Shown here in pieces: positions 6,966-16,410 of a stretch of 49,664 nucleotides of DNA. Positions within the stretch are counted from its first letter, which is position 1, and the number at the start of each line of letters is the position of its first letter. The DNA is from Clostridia bacterium (GTDB taxonomy: Bacteria > Bacillota > Peptococcia > DRI-13 > SV3-B141): contig JAHDSB010000082.1 of assembly GCA_018433015.1 (NCBI GenBank), positions 1 through 49,664 of the forward strand. Direction: 5' to 3'. Both the position numbers and the translations under genes were made by a program. The notes below the pieces were generated by a model. The model was not told the DNA's origin and did not search any database. It saw only the letters and a list, made by a program, of their open reading frames with translations.

Positions 6966-8243
6966 ATGGGAAATTTAACTTATGAAGATATCTTTGGAAA
7001 GCTAGTAAAATCTGCATATAAAGGCTATTTATCTAAAGAAATGACCCGTTTAAATCCCCAAAGTGATGAGACTCTGGCCCGTTACATAGAATCTGCAGCA
7101 GGGCAGGGGGATAAAAAGACAATAATAAATAAAGTTAAAGATTGTCCCCCTATTCCCGAAGGAGAAGAATGTAAATGTCAGGTTGCTTGTCTTTTTGATG
7201 CTATAGTAAAGGATGAAAAAGGCAATGTGGTAATAAAGACTGATGCTTGTACAAGCTGTGGTCAGTGTGTTAAGGTATGTTCCCATGATGCTTTAATTGA
7301 TAAAAAGGAGTTCATCCCTTTAGTTGAACTCTTAAAAAATAAAAAAACACCTGTATTTGCCATTGTAGCCCCTGCTTTTGTCAATCAGTTTGGTAAAAAT
7401 GTAACTTCAGGAAAGTTGCGGGCCGCATTAAAAAAATTAGGGTTTTATGGCATGGTGGAAGTAGCCCTCTTTGCGGATATGCTTACTTTAAAAGAAGCAT
7501 TGGAATTTGATCTTCATGTTCAAAAAGAAGGAGATTTTGTCCTTACAAGTTGCTGTTGCCCCATGTGGGTGGCTATGATTAAAAAAGTATATAACAAGCT
7601 AATCGAACATGTATCACCTTCTGTATCTCCTATGGTTGCCTGTGGAAGGGGTGTAAAAAAATTACATCCTGAGGCTAAAGTTGTTTTTATTGGTCCCTGT
7701 ATTGCTAAAAAGGCCGAGGCTAAGGAACAGGATGTAAAGGATGCAGTAGATGCCGTATTAACCTTTCAAGAACTACAACAAATCTTTACAGCAGTGGAGA
7801 TTAACCCGGAAGAAATGGCAGAGGATGAAAGTGAACATTCATCTACCGCCGGTAGGATATATGCTCGTACAGGTGGTGTTAGCGAAGCAGTAGCAGCTAC
7901 ATTACAGCGAATTAGACCTGAAAGAACTATTAACATTAAAGCCGTGCAAGCTGATGGAATTAGGGAATGTAAAAAAATGTTGCAAGAAGCTTTGGAAGGT
8001 AATATAAATGCTAACTTTTATGAAGGTATGGGTTGTGAAGGAGGGTGTGTAGGAGGACCCAAGGCCCTTATAGATCGAAAAGAAGCAGCAGTAAAAGTAA
8101 ATGAATATGGTGACAGTGCTTTAAGCAAGACTCCGGCAGATAATAAATATGTACTGGAGTTATTGAAACAGTTGGGATTTAAAGAGATAGATGAGTTGTT
8201 AGAAGGAAGAAAATCAAATATGTTTAAAAGAGATTTCAAATAA
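6966..8243 (+). CDS. [FeFe]-hydrogenase-family protein (monomeric, H-cluster domain)
   Basis: 425 residues. A cysteine-rich N-terminal region (about 58-115, including CTSCGQCVKVC) should bind [4Fe-4S] clusters. The H-cluster domain follows, with L1 TSCCCPMW, L2 GPCIAKKAEA and L3 EGMGCEGGCVGGP. L3 with GMGC and GGCVGGP, rather than MACPGGC, is what I recall for non-group-A (group B/D-type) hydrogenases, whose catalytic or sensory roles are less well defined. AACAGGAGGG precedes the ATG. It stands alone, with no NADH-linked or maturation partners, so the electron donor is not indicated. H2 production is possible but not proved by the sequence. Confidence 0.85.
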   Translation: MGNLTYEDIFGKLVKSAYKGYLSKEMTRLNPQSDETLARYIESAAGQGDKKTIINKVKDCPPIPEGEECKCQVACLFDAIVKDEKGNVVIKTDACTSCGQCVKVCSHDALIDKKEFIPLVELLKNKKTPVFAIVAPAFVNQFGKNVTSGKLRAALKKLGFYGMVEVALFADMLTLKEALEFDLHVQKEGDFVLTSCCCPMWVAMIKKVYNKLIEHVSPSVSPMVACGRGVKKLHPEAKVVFIGPCIAKKAEAKEQDVKDAVDAVLTFQELQQIFTAVEINPEEMAEDESEHSSTAGRIYARTGGVSEAVAATLQRIRPERTINIKAVQADGIRECKKMLQEALEGNINANFYEGMGCEGGCVGGPKALIDRKEAAVKVNEYGDSALSKTPADNKYVLELLKQLGFKEIDELLEGRKSNMFKRDFK

Positions 8244-8255
8244 GCAATTAAATTA

Positions 8256-8297
8256 AAAAGATGAGACTTTCCTTTCGTGGAAAATCTCATCTTTTTT
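8256..8297 (+). terminator. terminator between the hydrogenase and degV genes
   Basis: An 11-bp stem (AAAAGATGAGA with TCTCATCTTTT) ending in six T residues. The A-rich left arm also allows use from the convergent degV gene. Confidence 0.85.
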
Positions 8298-8319
8298 GTT
8301 GAGATTATTTAGCTGATAT

Positions 8320-9192
8320 TTAAATATGTCGATTTTTCCCTAAAAAGAACAGAGCCATTGTTCCGGGCCCGGAATGGGAACCAATAACAGGTCCGATACA
8401 ATTAATAATAACATCTTTGAAAGAAAAGTCTTTAAGTAAAATATTCTTCAGGTGTTCAGCGTCCTGCAAGCAATCACCATGACTTATGGCAATTACTTGT
8501 TCCTCAGGGTTAACTATTCTTTCACTGAGGTTTTCTGCCAGGCTTCTCAGAGATTTTTTGCGACCTTGGACTTTTGCTACAGGAATGAGTCGTCCTTCAT
8601 CATCAACATGAAGAATAGGTTTAATGTTAAGAATATTACCTACAAAAGCAGTAGTGCTGGATATTCTTCCCCCTCTTCTTAAATGATCTAGGGAATCTAC
8701 TGTAAACCAGTGGTTCATTTTTAGTTTATTTTCTTCTAGCCAGGTTACGATTTCATCTTTTGAACAGCCTTTATTTAACATATCAAAAGCATAATAAGCC
8801 AAGAGACCTTCCCCTAGTGAAGCACTCCTGCTGTCAATGATAGTAATATCAGCATCACTATATTTTTCCAACACCATATTTTTGGCGATATTTGCTGTGT
8901 TATAGCATCCGCTTAAGGCAGAAGAAAAGCAGAGATATATAACTTCTTTTCCTTCTTGGGCGTATTTAGTAAATACATCAATATAGTCTTGTAACTTTGC
9001 TTGAGAAGTTGTAGGCATTTCTCCTACCCTTACAGCTTCATAGAATTCATGATAATCGTATGATTTGCCGAAATCGTCTTTATAGTCGCGACCTTGAAAA
9101 TGATAGATTACCCCAAAAGAGGTAATACCATGCTCCTCAACATATTTTAAGGGAAGGTCACTGCATGAATCAATTAATATAATGGGTTTCAT
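8320..9192 (-). CDS. DegV family fatty-acid-binding protein
   Basis: 290 residues from the ATG at 9190-9192, which has AGGAG upstream; the TTG three codons earlier sits on the ribosome site itself. DegV/FakB motifs are clear: ILIDSCSDLPLKYVEEHG at the N-terminus, GEMPTTSQ, CFSSALSGCYNTA and the C-terminal HSGPGTMALFFLG. DegV proteins bind a fatty acid and, with FakA kinase, pass it into phospholipid synthesis as acyl phosphate. No FakA gene is nearby, so the specific role is open. It is convergent with the hydrogenase gene. Confidence 0.93.
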   Translation of the reverse strand: MKPIILIDSCSDLPLKYVEEHGITSFGVIYHFQGRDYKDDFGKSYDYHEFYEAVRVGEMPTTSQAKLQDYIDVFTKYAQEGKEVIYLCFSSALSGCYNTANIAKNMVLEKYSDADITIIDSRSASLGEGLLAYYAFDMLNKGCSKDEIVTWLEENKLKMNHWFTVDSLDHLRRGGRISSTTAFVGNILNIKPILHVDDEGRLIPVAKVQGRKKSLRSLAENLSERIVNPEEQVIAISHGDCLQDAEHLKNILLKDFSFKDVIINCIGPVIGSHSGPGTMALFFLGKNRHI

Positions 9193-9465
9193 AGTTGGCA
9201 ACTCCTAATCATTTTTTCTCACATTCCTATGTTAACAAGAATGGTGTTTTGTATCAATACACTAAACGGTTTTACTGAAAATATTTTCCTTTTTATTTAT
9301 AGGGAAGAAGAGAGAACCGTGTAGTACATACACCAAAGTTTTTGCTGTGAATAAACTAACTTACGAAATGAGGGTGTTATAAAACAAGGTAGCGGTCAGT
9401 AACTGGAGGTGGGTTAAAACTTGCTGCCGCTCCAACGTCGATGTTTCGTGAGGAGGGAAAGTTTA

Positions 9466-10464
9466 ATGAAAAAGATTAGTTTGCTTATCATATTTGTTAT
9501 GCTCATGAGTCTTGTGGCAGTAAGTACAGTAGGTTGTGGGGAGCAAGAGTTAACAAAAGTACGTCTAAATGAAGTTACCCATTCAATATTTTATGCGCCT
9601 ATGTATGCCGCTTTAAATTTGGGTTTCTTTGAACAAGAAGGTTTAGAGGTAGAATTGACCAACGGAGCAGGGGCCGACAAAGTTATGACGGCAGTATTAG
9701 CCGATCAGGCAGATATAGGTTTTATGGGACCGGAAGCATCAATTTATGTATTTAATGAAGGTAAAGAAGATTATGTAATTAACTTTGCCCAATTAACCCA
9801 AAGAGATGGATCTTTCTTAGTAGCCCGTGAGCCTGACCCGGAATTTACTTGGGAAAAATTAAGAGGTAAAACAATTATTGGCGGGAGAAAAGGCGGAGTA
9901 CCTGAAATGACCTTAGAATATGTTCTCAAAGAAAAAGGTCTGGAACCCGGTAAGGATGTAACAGTTTTAACAAATATCCAATTTGCTTTGATGGCGGGAG
10001 CTTTTACCGGTGGTACCGGTGACTATGTTACCTTATTTGAACCTGTAGCTGCTGCCTTAGAACAAGAAAGTAAAGGATATGTGGTAGCATCGGTAGGAAA
10101 AGAAGGTGGAGAAATACCTTATACAGCTTTTTGCGCTAAGAAGAGTTACATAGAAGAAAACCCAGAGATAATTGAAAAATTTACAAAAGCTGTAGCTTTA
10201 GGACAAAAATGGGTTGCAACCCATAGCCCTCAAGAGATAGCTGAAGTACTTAAACCATCTTTCCCGGATAGTGATTTAGAAATACTAGCTAAAGTAGTGG
10301 AAAGATATAATGAACAAGATACCTGGTGTACCACACCTTATTTTAAAAAGGCAGGTTTTGAGCGGCTGCAGGATGTTATTGAGGAAGCGGGTCAATTAAC
10401 TAAACGTGCACCTTTTGAAAAGCTGGTAACCAACGAATTTGCTGAAAAAGTTGTGATCGAATAG
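9466..10464 (+). CDS. ABC transporter substrate-binding lipoprotein, SsuA/THI5 (NMT1) type
   Basis: 332 residues from ATG 9466, with AGGAGGG upstream; the longer frame from 9421 has no ribosome site. A lipoprotein signal peptide ends at Cys24 (VSTVGC). The mature part has the SsuA/NMT1-like pattern FYAPMYAALNLGFFEQEGL, QADIGFMGPEASI and WEKLRGKTIIGG. Relatives bind nitrate, sulfonates, taurine or pyrimidine precursors of thiamine. The ligand cannot be chosen from sequence, and no biosynthetic gene nearby points to one. It forms an operon with the ATPase and permease downstream. Confidence 0.9.
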   Translation: MKKISLLIIFVMLMSLVAVSTVGCGEQELTKVRLNEVTHSIFYAPMYAALNLGFFEQEGLEVELTNGAGADKVMTAVLADQADIGFMGPEASIYVFNEGKEDYVINFAQLTQRDGSFLVAREPDPEFTWEKLRGKTIIGGRKGGVPEMTLEYVLKEKGLEPGKDVTVLTNIQFALMAGAFTGGTGDYVTLFEPVAAALEQESKGYVVASVGKEGGEIPYTAFCAKKSYIEENPEIIEKFTKAVALGQKWVATHSPQEIAEVLKPSFPDSDLEILAKVVERYNEQDTWCTTPYFKKAGFERLQDVIEEAGQLTKRAPFEKLVTNEFAEKVVIE

Positions 10465-10489
10465 AAGGCATAACAAAAGGAGGGGGGGT

Positions 10490-11263
10490 ATGGTGGAACT
10501 CAGCAATATCGTAGAAGTAAAGAATATTTCCGTTAATTACCATACTTTAACAGGAGAAACCGTTGCTATCAAAGATCTATCTTTAGTAGTTGTAAAAGGA
10601 GAATTTGTGAGTATTATAGGACCAAGTGGCTGTGGGAAGTCAACCCTTTTATCGGTGCTAGGTGGGTTAGTGCAGCCATCAAAAGGAGAAGTTTTCATTA
10701 AAGGTGAATCAGTAAAGGGAACTAACCCTATAGTTGGTTATATGCCCCAAAGGGATCAGTTATTTCCTTGGCGAAATATTCTACAAAATGTTCTCTTGGG
10801 TTTAGAAGTGCAAAAAAAACTAACGAAAGAAACCCGCCAAAAGGCCATAGAGTTATTAGAAAAATACGGTTTAGGGGAATTCCTTCACTATTATCCTTAT
10901 CAACTATCGGGAGGCATGCGCCAGAGAGTGGCTTTGATTCGCACCTTAGCCATAGATCCGGAAATATTGCTTTTGGATGAACCTTTTTCTGCTTTGGATT
11001 ATCAGACCAGGTTAGCCGTATCCGATGAGGTCAGAACAATTATCTACAATGAAAATAAAACCAGTATCCTTGTTACCCATGACATTGCGGAAGGAATTTC
11101 CATGTCTGATAGAATAGCTGTTTTGACTAGTAGACCTGCAGAAATAAAGAATATTCATGATATAAAGCTGAGCTGTGAGGAAATTTCTCCTATCAAAAAG
11201 CGGGAAGCTCCTGAGTTCCGACATTATTTTAATCGCATATGGAAGGAGCTGGATATTAAATGA
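10490..11263 (+). CDS. ABC transporter ATPase (nitrate/sulfonate/THI5 type)
   Basis: 257-residue cytoplasmic ATPase with Walker A GPSGCGKST, Q-loop MPQRDQLFPW, signature LSGGMRQRVAL, Walker B ILLLDEPFSALD and the switch histidine in LVTHD. The MPQRDQLFPWRNI stretch is typical of SsuB/TauB-like ATPases. AGGAGGGGGG precedes the start. Its stop overlaps the permease start (ATGAG), showing translational coupling. It powers import of the unidentified ligand of the upstream lipoprotein. Confidence 0.94.
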   Translation: MVELSNIVEVKNISVNYHTLTGETVAIKDLSLVVVKGEFVSIIGPSGCGKSTLLSVLGGLVQPSKGEVFIKGESVKGTNPIVGYMPQRDQLFPWRNILQNVLLGLEVQKKLTKETRQKAIELLEKYGLGEFLHYYPYQLSGGMRQRVALIRTLAIDPEILLLDEPFSALDYQTRLAVSDEVRTIIYNENKTSILVTHDIAEGISMSDRIAVLTSRPAEIKNIHDIKLSCEEISPIKKREAPEFRHYFNRIWKELDIK

Positions 11264-12069
11264 GGGAGAAAGTTCAAGCTGTTTCCCAGGAACATCAACT
11301 TTATTTAAATAAAGTCAAACAGGAAAGCATCAGAGTACTAGCAACCAGGGTAGCAATTTTATTAATATTTGTTGTAGGATGGGAATTTATGGGGCGTACC
11401 GGTATCATCGACCCGTTCATTACCAGCCAGCCCTCACGTATTTGGCATACACTAGTTAATCTCTATGCAGAAGGGGTTCTGTTTAAACATATAGGCTATA
11501 CACTTTTGGAAACAGTATTAGGTTTTATTTCCGGCACCATGCTAGGAACCTTTATGGCAATTGTATTATGGTGGTCTCCCTTTATTTCCAGAGTATTAGA
11601 TCCCTATTTGGTGGTATTAAATGCCTTACCTAAAATTGCCCTAGGTCCTATCCTGATAGTGTGGATAGGTAATGGACCCCCGGCTATAATTACTATGGCT
11701 CTATTAGTATCTCTTATTGTGACAATTATCACTGTTTACACAGGATTTAGTCAGGTAGATATGGATAAGATTAGACTATTACAAAGTTTTGGAGCTACCA
11801 AGTGGCAGATTTTAAGATTAGTTATTTTACCTGCCAGTATTCCTACCATAATTTCCGCTTTAAAAATAAATGTAGGCTTGGCCTGGGTAGGTGTAATTGT
11901 TGGAGAATTTCTCGTATCACGAGCAGGACTGGGTTATCTTATTGTATACGGAGGTCAGGTGTTCAGACTCGATTTAGTAATGGCCAGTGTTATAGTTCTA
12001 GCTATCTTAGCTGCCATTATGTATCAAGGAGTTCTTTATTTGGAAAAACATATTGCCAAGTGGCAGTAG
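11260..12069 (+). CDS. ABC transporter permease (SsuC/TauC-like)
   Basis: 269 residues with about six membrane helices and the binding-protein-dependent transport signature near residues 165-200 (LLQSFGATKWQILRLVILPA, with the EAA-like G-A-x3-W-x3 pattern). It overlaps the ATPase gene by 4 nt. The order of binding protein, ATPase and permease is a complete importer; the substrate is unknown. A terminator follows 17 nt after the stop. Confidence 0.94.
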   Translation: MREKVQAVSQEHQLYLNKVKQESIRVLATRVAILLIFVVGWEFMGRTGIIDPFITSQPSRIWHTLVNLYAEGVLFKHIGYTLLETVLGFISGTMLGTFMAIVLWWSPFISRVLDPYLVVLNALPKIALGPILIVWIGNGPPAIITMALLVSLIVTIITVYTGFSQVDMDKIRLLQSFGATKWQILRLVILPASIPTIISALKINVGLAWVGVIVGEFLVSRAGLGYLIVYGGQVFRLDLVMASVIVLAILAAIMYQGVLYLEKHIAKWQ

Positions 12070-12086
12070 GAATTAACCGTGTTATC

Positions 12087-12111
12087 AAGTCGCTGTTTAG
12101 CGACTTTTTTT
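12087..12111 (+). terminator. terminator of the ABC importer operon
   Basis: An 8-bp stem (AAGTCGCT with AGCGACTT), loop GTTT, followed by a T tract. Confidence 0.87.
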
Positions 12112-12445
12112 GTGCACAAACTGCCCGGGAACGTTGCCTTGTAATGTAGAAAAATAGCAAAAATGCTCAAAAAATAGGAAAATATGAAGGAAATATATGT
12201 TAATTTTAGTCTAGGAAAATACAGTTAGATGTTGTAGTATATAAAGTGTAGACTAGTTTAAAATATTTAGAAAAAACAAAAGATAATTTAAAATTCGCAA
12301 AAATAGATAGAATATCTTCCCCAGATAGGTATAGAATTTAATATGATAACTCATCAAGTTTCTTCCTAACTCTGAAGACGGAAAATTATGAAACAGTATT
12401 TTGAATAAATGATTACCCTCAAAGTTGCTTAAAGAAGGTGATCAA
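12112..12445. other. AT-rich spacer without a recognisable gene
   Basis: About 330 nt of A/T-rich sequence between the importer terminator and plsY. I see only very short ORFs, no convincing ribosome site other than that of plsY (AAGAAGGTGAT, 12432-12442), and no clear promoter pair. Confidence 0.5.
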
Positions 12446-13045
12446 ATGCTAAACTATGTTATTTTCTTAAGTGCGTCATATTTAATCGGGTCCCTCTCTC
12501 CGTCCTATTTAATTTGTAAATATTACTATGCTGTAGATATACGCTGTTATGGTAGCAATAATCCCGGAAGCACAAATGTATTAAGAGTTGTCGGCCCTAA
12601 AGCTGCCTTAGTTGTGTTTTTATTGGATCTATTAAAAGGATTAATAGTTGTGGCCCTGGCTAAACTTTGGGGTGGAAACATTCTCCCTTTATTGTGTGGT
12701 ATAGCAGTTGTTATAGGGCATAATTGGTCCATATTTCTTAAATTTAAAGGTGGGAAAGGTATAGCCACAAGTCTTGGTGTTATTCTTGGTGTCGCCCCGG
12801 CCATCACCCCCTTTGTTTTTTTGGTTGGTATAGCAATGATATTTTTATTTCGTTATGTGTCGCTGGGGTCTATTACTGCAGCAATTTCTTTACCAGTATT
12901 GCTTTACTTATTTGATTATTCTGGGGAATATTTACTTTTTGGGCTAGCGCTAACGGGAATGTCACTTTATCGTCATAGAACAAATATCAAAAGATTACTA
13001 AAAGGAACAGAAAGTAAAATAGGTCAAAAAGCGAAGTACCAGTAA
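12446..13045 (+). CDS. plsY: glycerol-3-phosphate acyltransferase PlsY
   Basis: Integral membrane enzyme that transfers the acyl group of acyl phosphate to glycerol 3-phosphate, the first step of phospholipid synthesis. Motif 1 is CYGSNNPGSTNVLR, motif 2 GHNWSIFLKFKGGKGIATS; about five membrane helices; 199 residues. ATG 12446 follows AAGAAGGTGAT; the TTG at 12425 lies ahead of the ribosome site. It precedes the sigma-54 promoter of the glycerol operon, so it is not part of that transcript. A DegV fatty-acid-binding protein 3 kb away belongs to the same acyl-phosphate route. Confidence 0.93.
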   Translation: MLNYVIFLSASYLIGSLSPSYLICKYYYAVDIRCYGSNNPGSTNVLRVVGPKAALVVFLLDLLKGLIVVALAKLWGGNILPLLCGIAVVIGHNWSIFLKFKGGKGIATSLGVILGVAPAITPFVFLVGIAMIFLFRYVSLGSITAAISLPVLLYLFDYSGEYLLFGLALTGMSLYRHRTNIKRLLKGTESKIGQKAKYQ

Positions 13046-13146
13046 ACATTGATAGAAATTACCAAGAAAAACTTAGTGGGCAAGGGGATTGGGTAAATAT
13101 TACCAAGGTCGATGGAAGGAAAGCTATTAATATATGGATTAGCTAT

Positions 13147-13162
13147 TGGCATGATTTTTGCT
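13147..13162 (+). promoter_or_regulatory. sigma-54 (-24/-12) promoter of the glycerol operon
   Basis: TGGCATGATTTTTGCT matches the consensus TGGCACG-N4-TTGCW with one mismatch and has exactly 10 nt between the invariant GG and GC. Transcription would start near 13174, ahead of the glpP ribosome site. A sigma-54 activator is encoded further along the same operon. Confidence 0.8.
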
Positions 13163-13196
13163 AATAATATTTAGCAAATGACAGGGAGTGATTTAG

Positions 13197-13787
13197 TTGG
13201 GGGGAGTTTTACAGGACCTTAAAAAGTATCCTGTTATAGCAGCAATTCGCGATCTTGAAAAAGTTGATCTGGCTTTAGAACATACTATTCAATGTATTTT
13301 TCTACTGACGGGAACCATATGTGATGTTAAATATGTGGTAAAGCACATTAAAAGAGCAGGTAAGAGAGCCTTTATACATATTGATTTATTAGAGGGTGTT
13401 AGTAAAGACAGCATGGGTATTAGATACGTCTCTCAAGAAATAAAACCTGATGGGATAATAACTACCAGAGGTAACTTAGTTAGTAGTGCTAAAAGTGAAG
13501 GGATTTTTACTATTCAAAGGGTGTTTATATTAGATAGCTTAGCTAAAGATAGTGCAGATAAATCTATTAAACAGGTTGATCCCGATGCAGTGGAAGTATT
13601 ACCGGGAGCCATACCTAAAATAATAAGAAAAATACATAATGATGTTAGAAAACCCCTAATTGCCGGGGGACTTATAGAAAATATGAATGAAGTGCAAGCG
13701 GCTATAAATGCAGGAGCCTTAGCTGTGTCCGTTAGCAATGAAAAATTATGGGAACTGAATAACATGGAAAAGAGGGCTTGGAGATGA
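13197..13787 (+). CDS. glpP: GlpP-type glycerol-3-phosphate-responsive antiterminator
   Basis: 196-residue TIM-barrel-like RNA-binding protein. Family motifs include PVIAAIRDLEKVDLAL, FIHIDLLEGV, PDGIITTRGNLV, QRVFILDS and PLIAGGLIE near the phosphate site. In Bacillus subtilis, GlpP bound to glycerol 3-phosphate allows RNA polymerase through leader terminators of glp genes. A TTG start at 13197 fits GGGAGTG upstream and the usual length. It is the first gene after the sigma-54 promoter, and a GlpP-type leader overlaps its stop codon. A second leader follows glpK. Confidence 0.92.
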   Translation: MGGVLQDLKKYPVIAAIRDLEKVDLALEHTIQCIFLLTGTICDVKYVVKHIKRAGKRAFIHIDLLEGVSKDSMGIRYVSQEIKPDGIITTRGNLVSSAKSEGIFTIQRVFILDSLAKDSADKSIKQVDPDAVEVLPGAIPKIIRKIHNDVRKPLIAGGLIENMNEVQAAINAGALAVSVSNEKLWELNNMEKRAWR

Positions 13788-13840
13788 GGAGAAGGTCCTC
13801 CCATGGTGATAGTTTATCTATTGCCGTGGGAGGATTTTTG
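13781..13840 (+). promoter_or_regulatory. GlpP-type antiterminator leader 1
   Basis: The box GAGATGAGGAGAA (13781-13793) is followed at once by a terminator hairpin (TCCTCCCATGG, 13796-13806, with CCGTGGGAGGA, 13824-13834) and TTTTT. The same box with one change precedes another terminator at 16319. The element overlaps the glpP stop codon. It is inferred to stop transcription after glpP unless GlpP plus glycerol 3-phosphate is bound. Confidence 0.8.
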
Positions 13841-13962
13841 AATTCAATAAATTCTAGTGGGGTTAAAAAATTTTGCCGATAAAGTTCTGGGAAGGAGGTG
13901 ATTATCAAAAGGTTTTATAATGCTTTGGGACTAATAAGAAAAATATGCATGGAGGTGAAATC

Positions 13963-14343
13963 ATGAAACAGTTAGGCTCAATTATTGGTTATGCAATAGC
14001 GGGTATTTTTGTAATGTGCGTGTGGGGTGTTTTCGCAAACAAATATGGAATTGGTGGCGGATGGTTTGCAGGATTTTGTATAATTTCTATTAATTGGTTT
14101 ATCAATCACTATATTGGTATTATTGATAACCAAGGTGCGACTGTGGATATGGCCCTAGGCATTGGTATTGCCGGAACAATGCGGGATGTATTTGTTATTG
14201 GTGGTCAGGCAGGTGTGGAATCTCTCCCAACTTTAGTAGTAGTATGTATTGGTGGTGCTTTAGGAGGTTTAACTGCTGCTGCTTTAACAAAATATTTGAA
14301 TGAAAAGAAAGTTGCCGAAGCTTCCAAAGATGTAGCGGCTTAA
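13963..14343 (+). CDS. small membrane protein, Lin0368-type putative glycerol transporter subunit (first copy)
   Basis: 126 residues with about four hydrophobic segments. ATG 13963 follows GGAGGTG; the in-frame ATG at 13945 is upstream of that site. It aligns along its length with the next gene: GGGWFAGFCIISINWFINHY, GIIDNQGA and DMALGIGIAG here, against AGGWLAAGF, NHGVGLIYQSGPA and DMAWAAGIGI there. I recall a Lin0368 family annotated as putative glycerol transporter subunits, found beside dha and glp genes. No MIP-type NPA motifs are present. The place between glpP and glpK argues for glycerol uptake; no activity is proved. Confidence 0.75.
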   Translation: MKQLGSIIGYAIAGIFVMCVWGVFANKYGIGGGWFAGFCIISINWFINHYIGIIDNQGATVDMALGIGIAGTMRDVFVIGGQAGVESLPTLVVVCIGGALGGLTAAALTKYLNEKKVAEASKDVAA

Positions 14344-14371
14344 GACATAGTTTGAAAGGAGGTATGTGTTT

Positions 14372-14725
14372 ATGACAGCTCAAATGATTATTGGGACCCT
14401 TGCTGGAGCGTTTATATTTCCATTCTTTATTTGTATGGCGTGGGGTAGACTAGTTGACGACTTTGGCCCTGCAGGCGGTTGGTTAGCTGCTGGTTTTATA
14501 GTAGGTACATGTTGGGCACTTAATCATGGTGTTGGTCTAATTTACCAATCCGGACCAGCATGGATTGATATGGCCTGGGCTGCAGGCATTGGTATTTTAG
14601 TTAATGGATTAGTATCAGGGGCTAATTTTGGAAAAACTTTTCCCAGCATTATAAATGCGATATTAGGCGGTATTTTAGGTGGATTCATCCTAGCCTGTTT
14701 ATTTACTTACAATCCTCCCTGGTAA
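14372..14725 (+). CDS. small membrane protein, Lin0368-type putative glycerol transporter subunit (second copy)
   Basis: 117 residues, about four hydrophobic segments, paralogous to the preceding gene (shared GGW near residue 35, NH in the second helix region, DMAWAAGIGI, and a C-terminal GGxLGG helix). ATG 14372 lies 8 nt after AAAGGAGGT; the GTG at 14366 is too close. Two unequal small subunits encoded in tandem suggest a heteromeric membrane complex. It is followed 60 nt later by glpK, so imported glycerol would be trapped at once by phosphorylation. Confidence 0.75.
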   Translation: MTAQMIIGTLAGAFIFPFFICMAWGRLVDDFGPAGGWLAAGFIVGTCWALNHGVGLIYQSGPAWIDMAWAAGIGILVNGLVSGANFGKTFPSIINAILGGILGGFILACLFTYNPPW

Positions 14726-14782
14726 GAAAATACACTGAAAATAAAGAGTATTGAGATTTTTAAATAAAAAAGGGAGGTATAG

Positions 14783-16279
<1,497 letters not shown>

Positions 16280-16318
16280 TAATCAACCTATAAGTAAATA
16301 TAGTTTCAAGTTGTGGTG

Positions 16319-16372
16319 GAGACGAGGAGAACCACACCTTTAGAAAACAAAGGTGTGGTTCTGTTTTTTTTT
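16319..16372 (+). promoter_or_regulatory. GlpP-type antiterminator leader 2
   Basis: The box GAGACGAGGAGAA (16319-16331) differs by one base from that at 13781. It runs straight into a perfect 12-bp terminator stem (AACCACACCTTT, 16330-16341, with AAAGGTGTGGTT, 16349-16360) and a long T tract. It sits between glpK and the glycerol-3-phosphate oxidation genes, so it should let GlpP control the distal operon separately. Confidence 0.82.
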
Positions 16373-16410
16373 AGCCAAGTCCTATCAGCCTGGAAGAAGG
16401 GAGGAAAATA

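Noticed and set aside
9290-9465. TPP riboswitch upstream of the THI5/SsuA-type transporter
   Set aside because: No CTGAGA or ACCTGA-type core is present. Only an ordinary leader and the ribosome site are seen, so thiamine control cannot be claimed.
13894-13966. Coding sequence after AAGGAGGTG at 13894 (frame ending at TGA 13964-13966)
   Set aside because: The only standard start close to the site (GTG 13900) overlaps the Shine-Dalgarno sequence itself. The 22-residue frame has no recognisable content.
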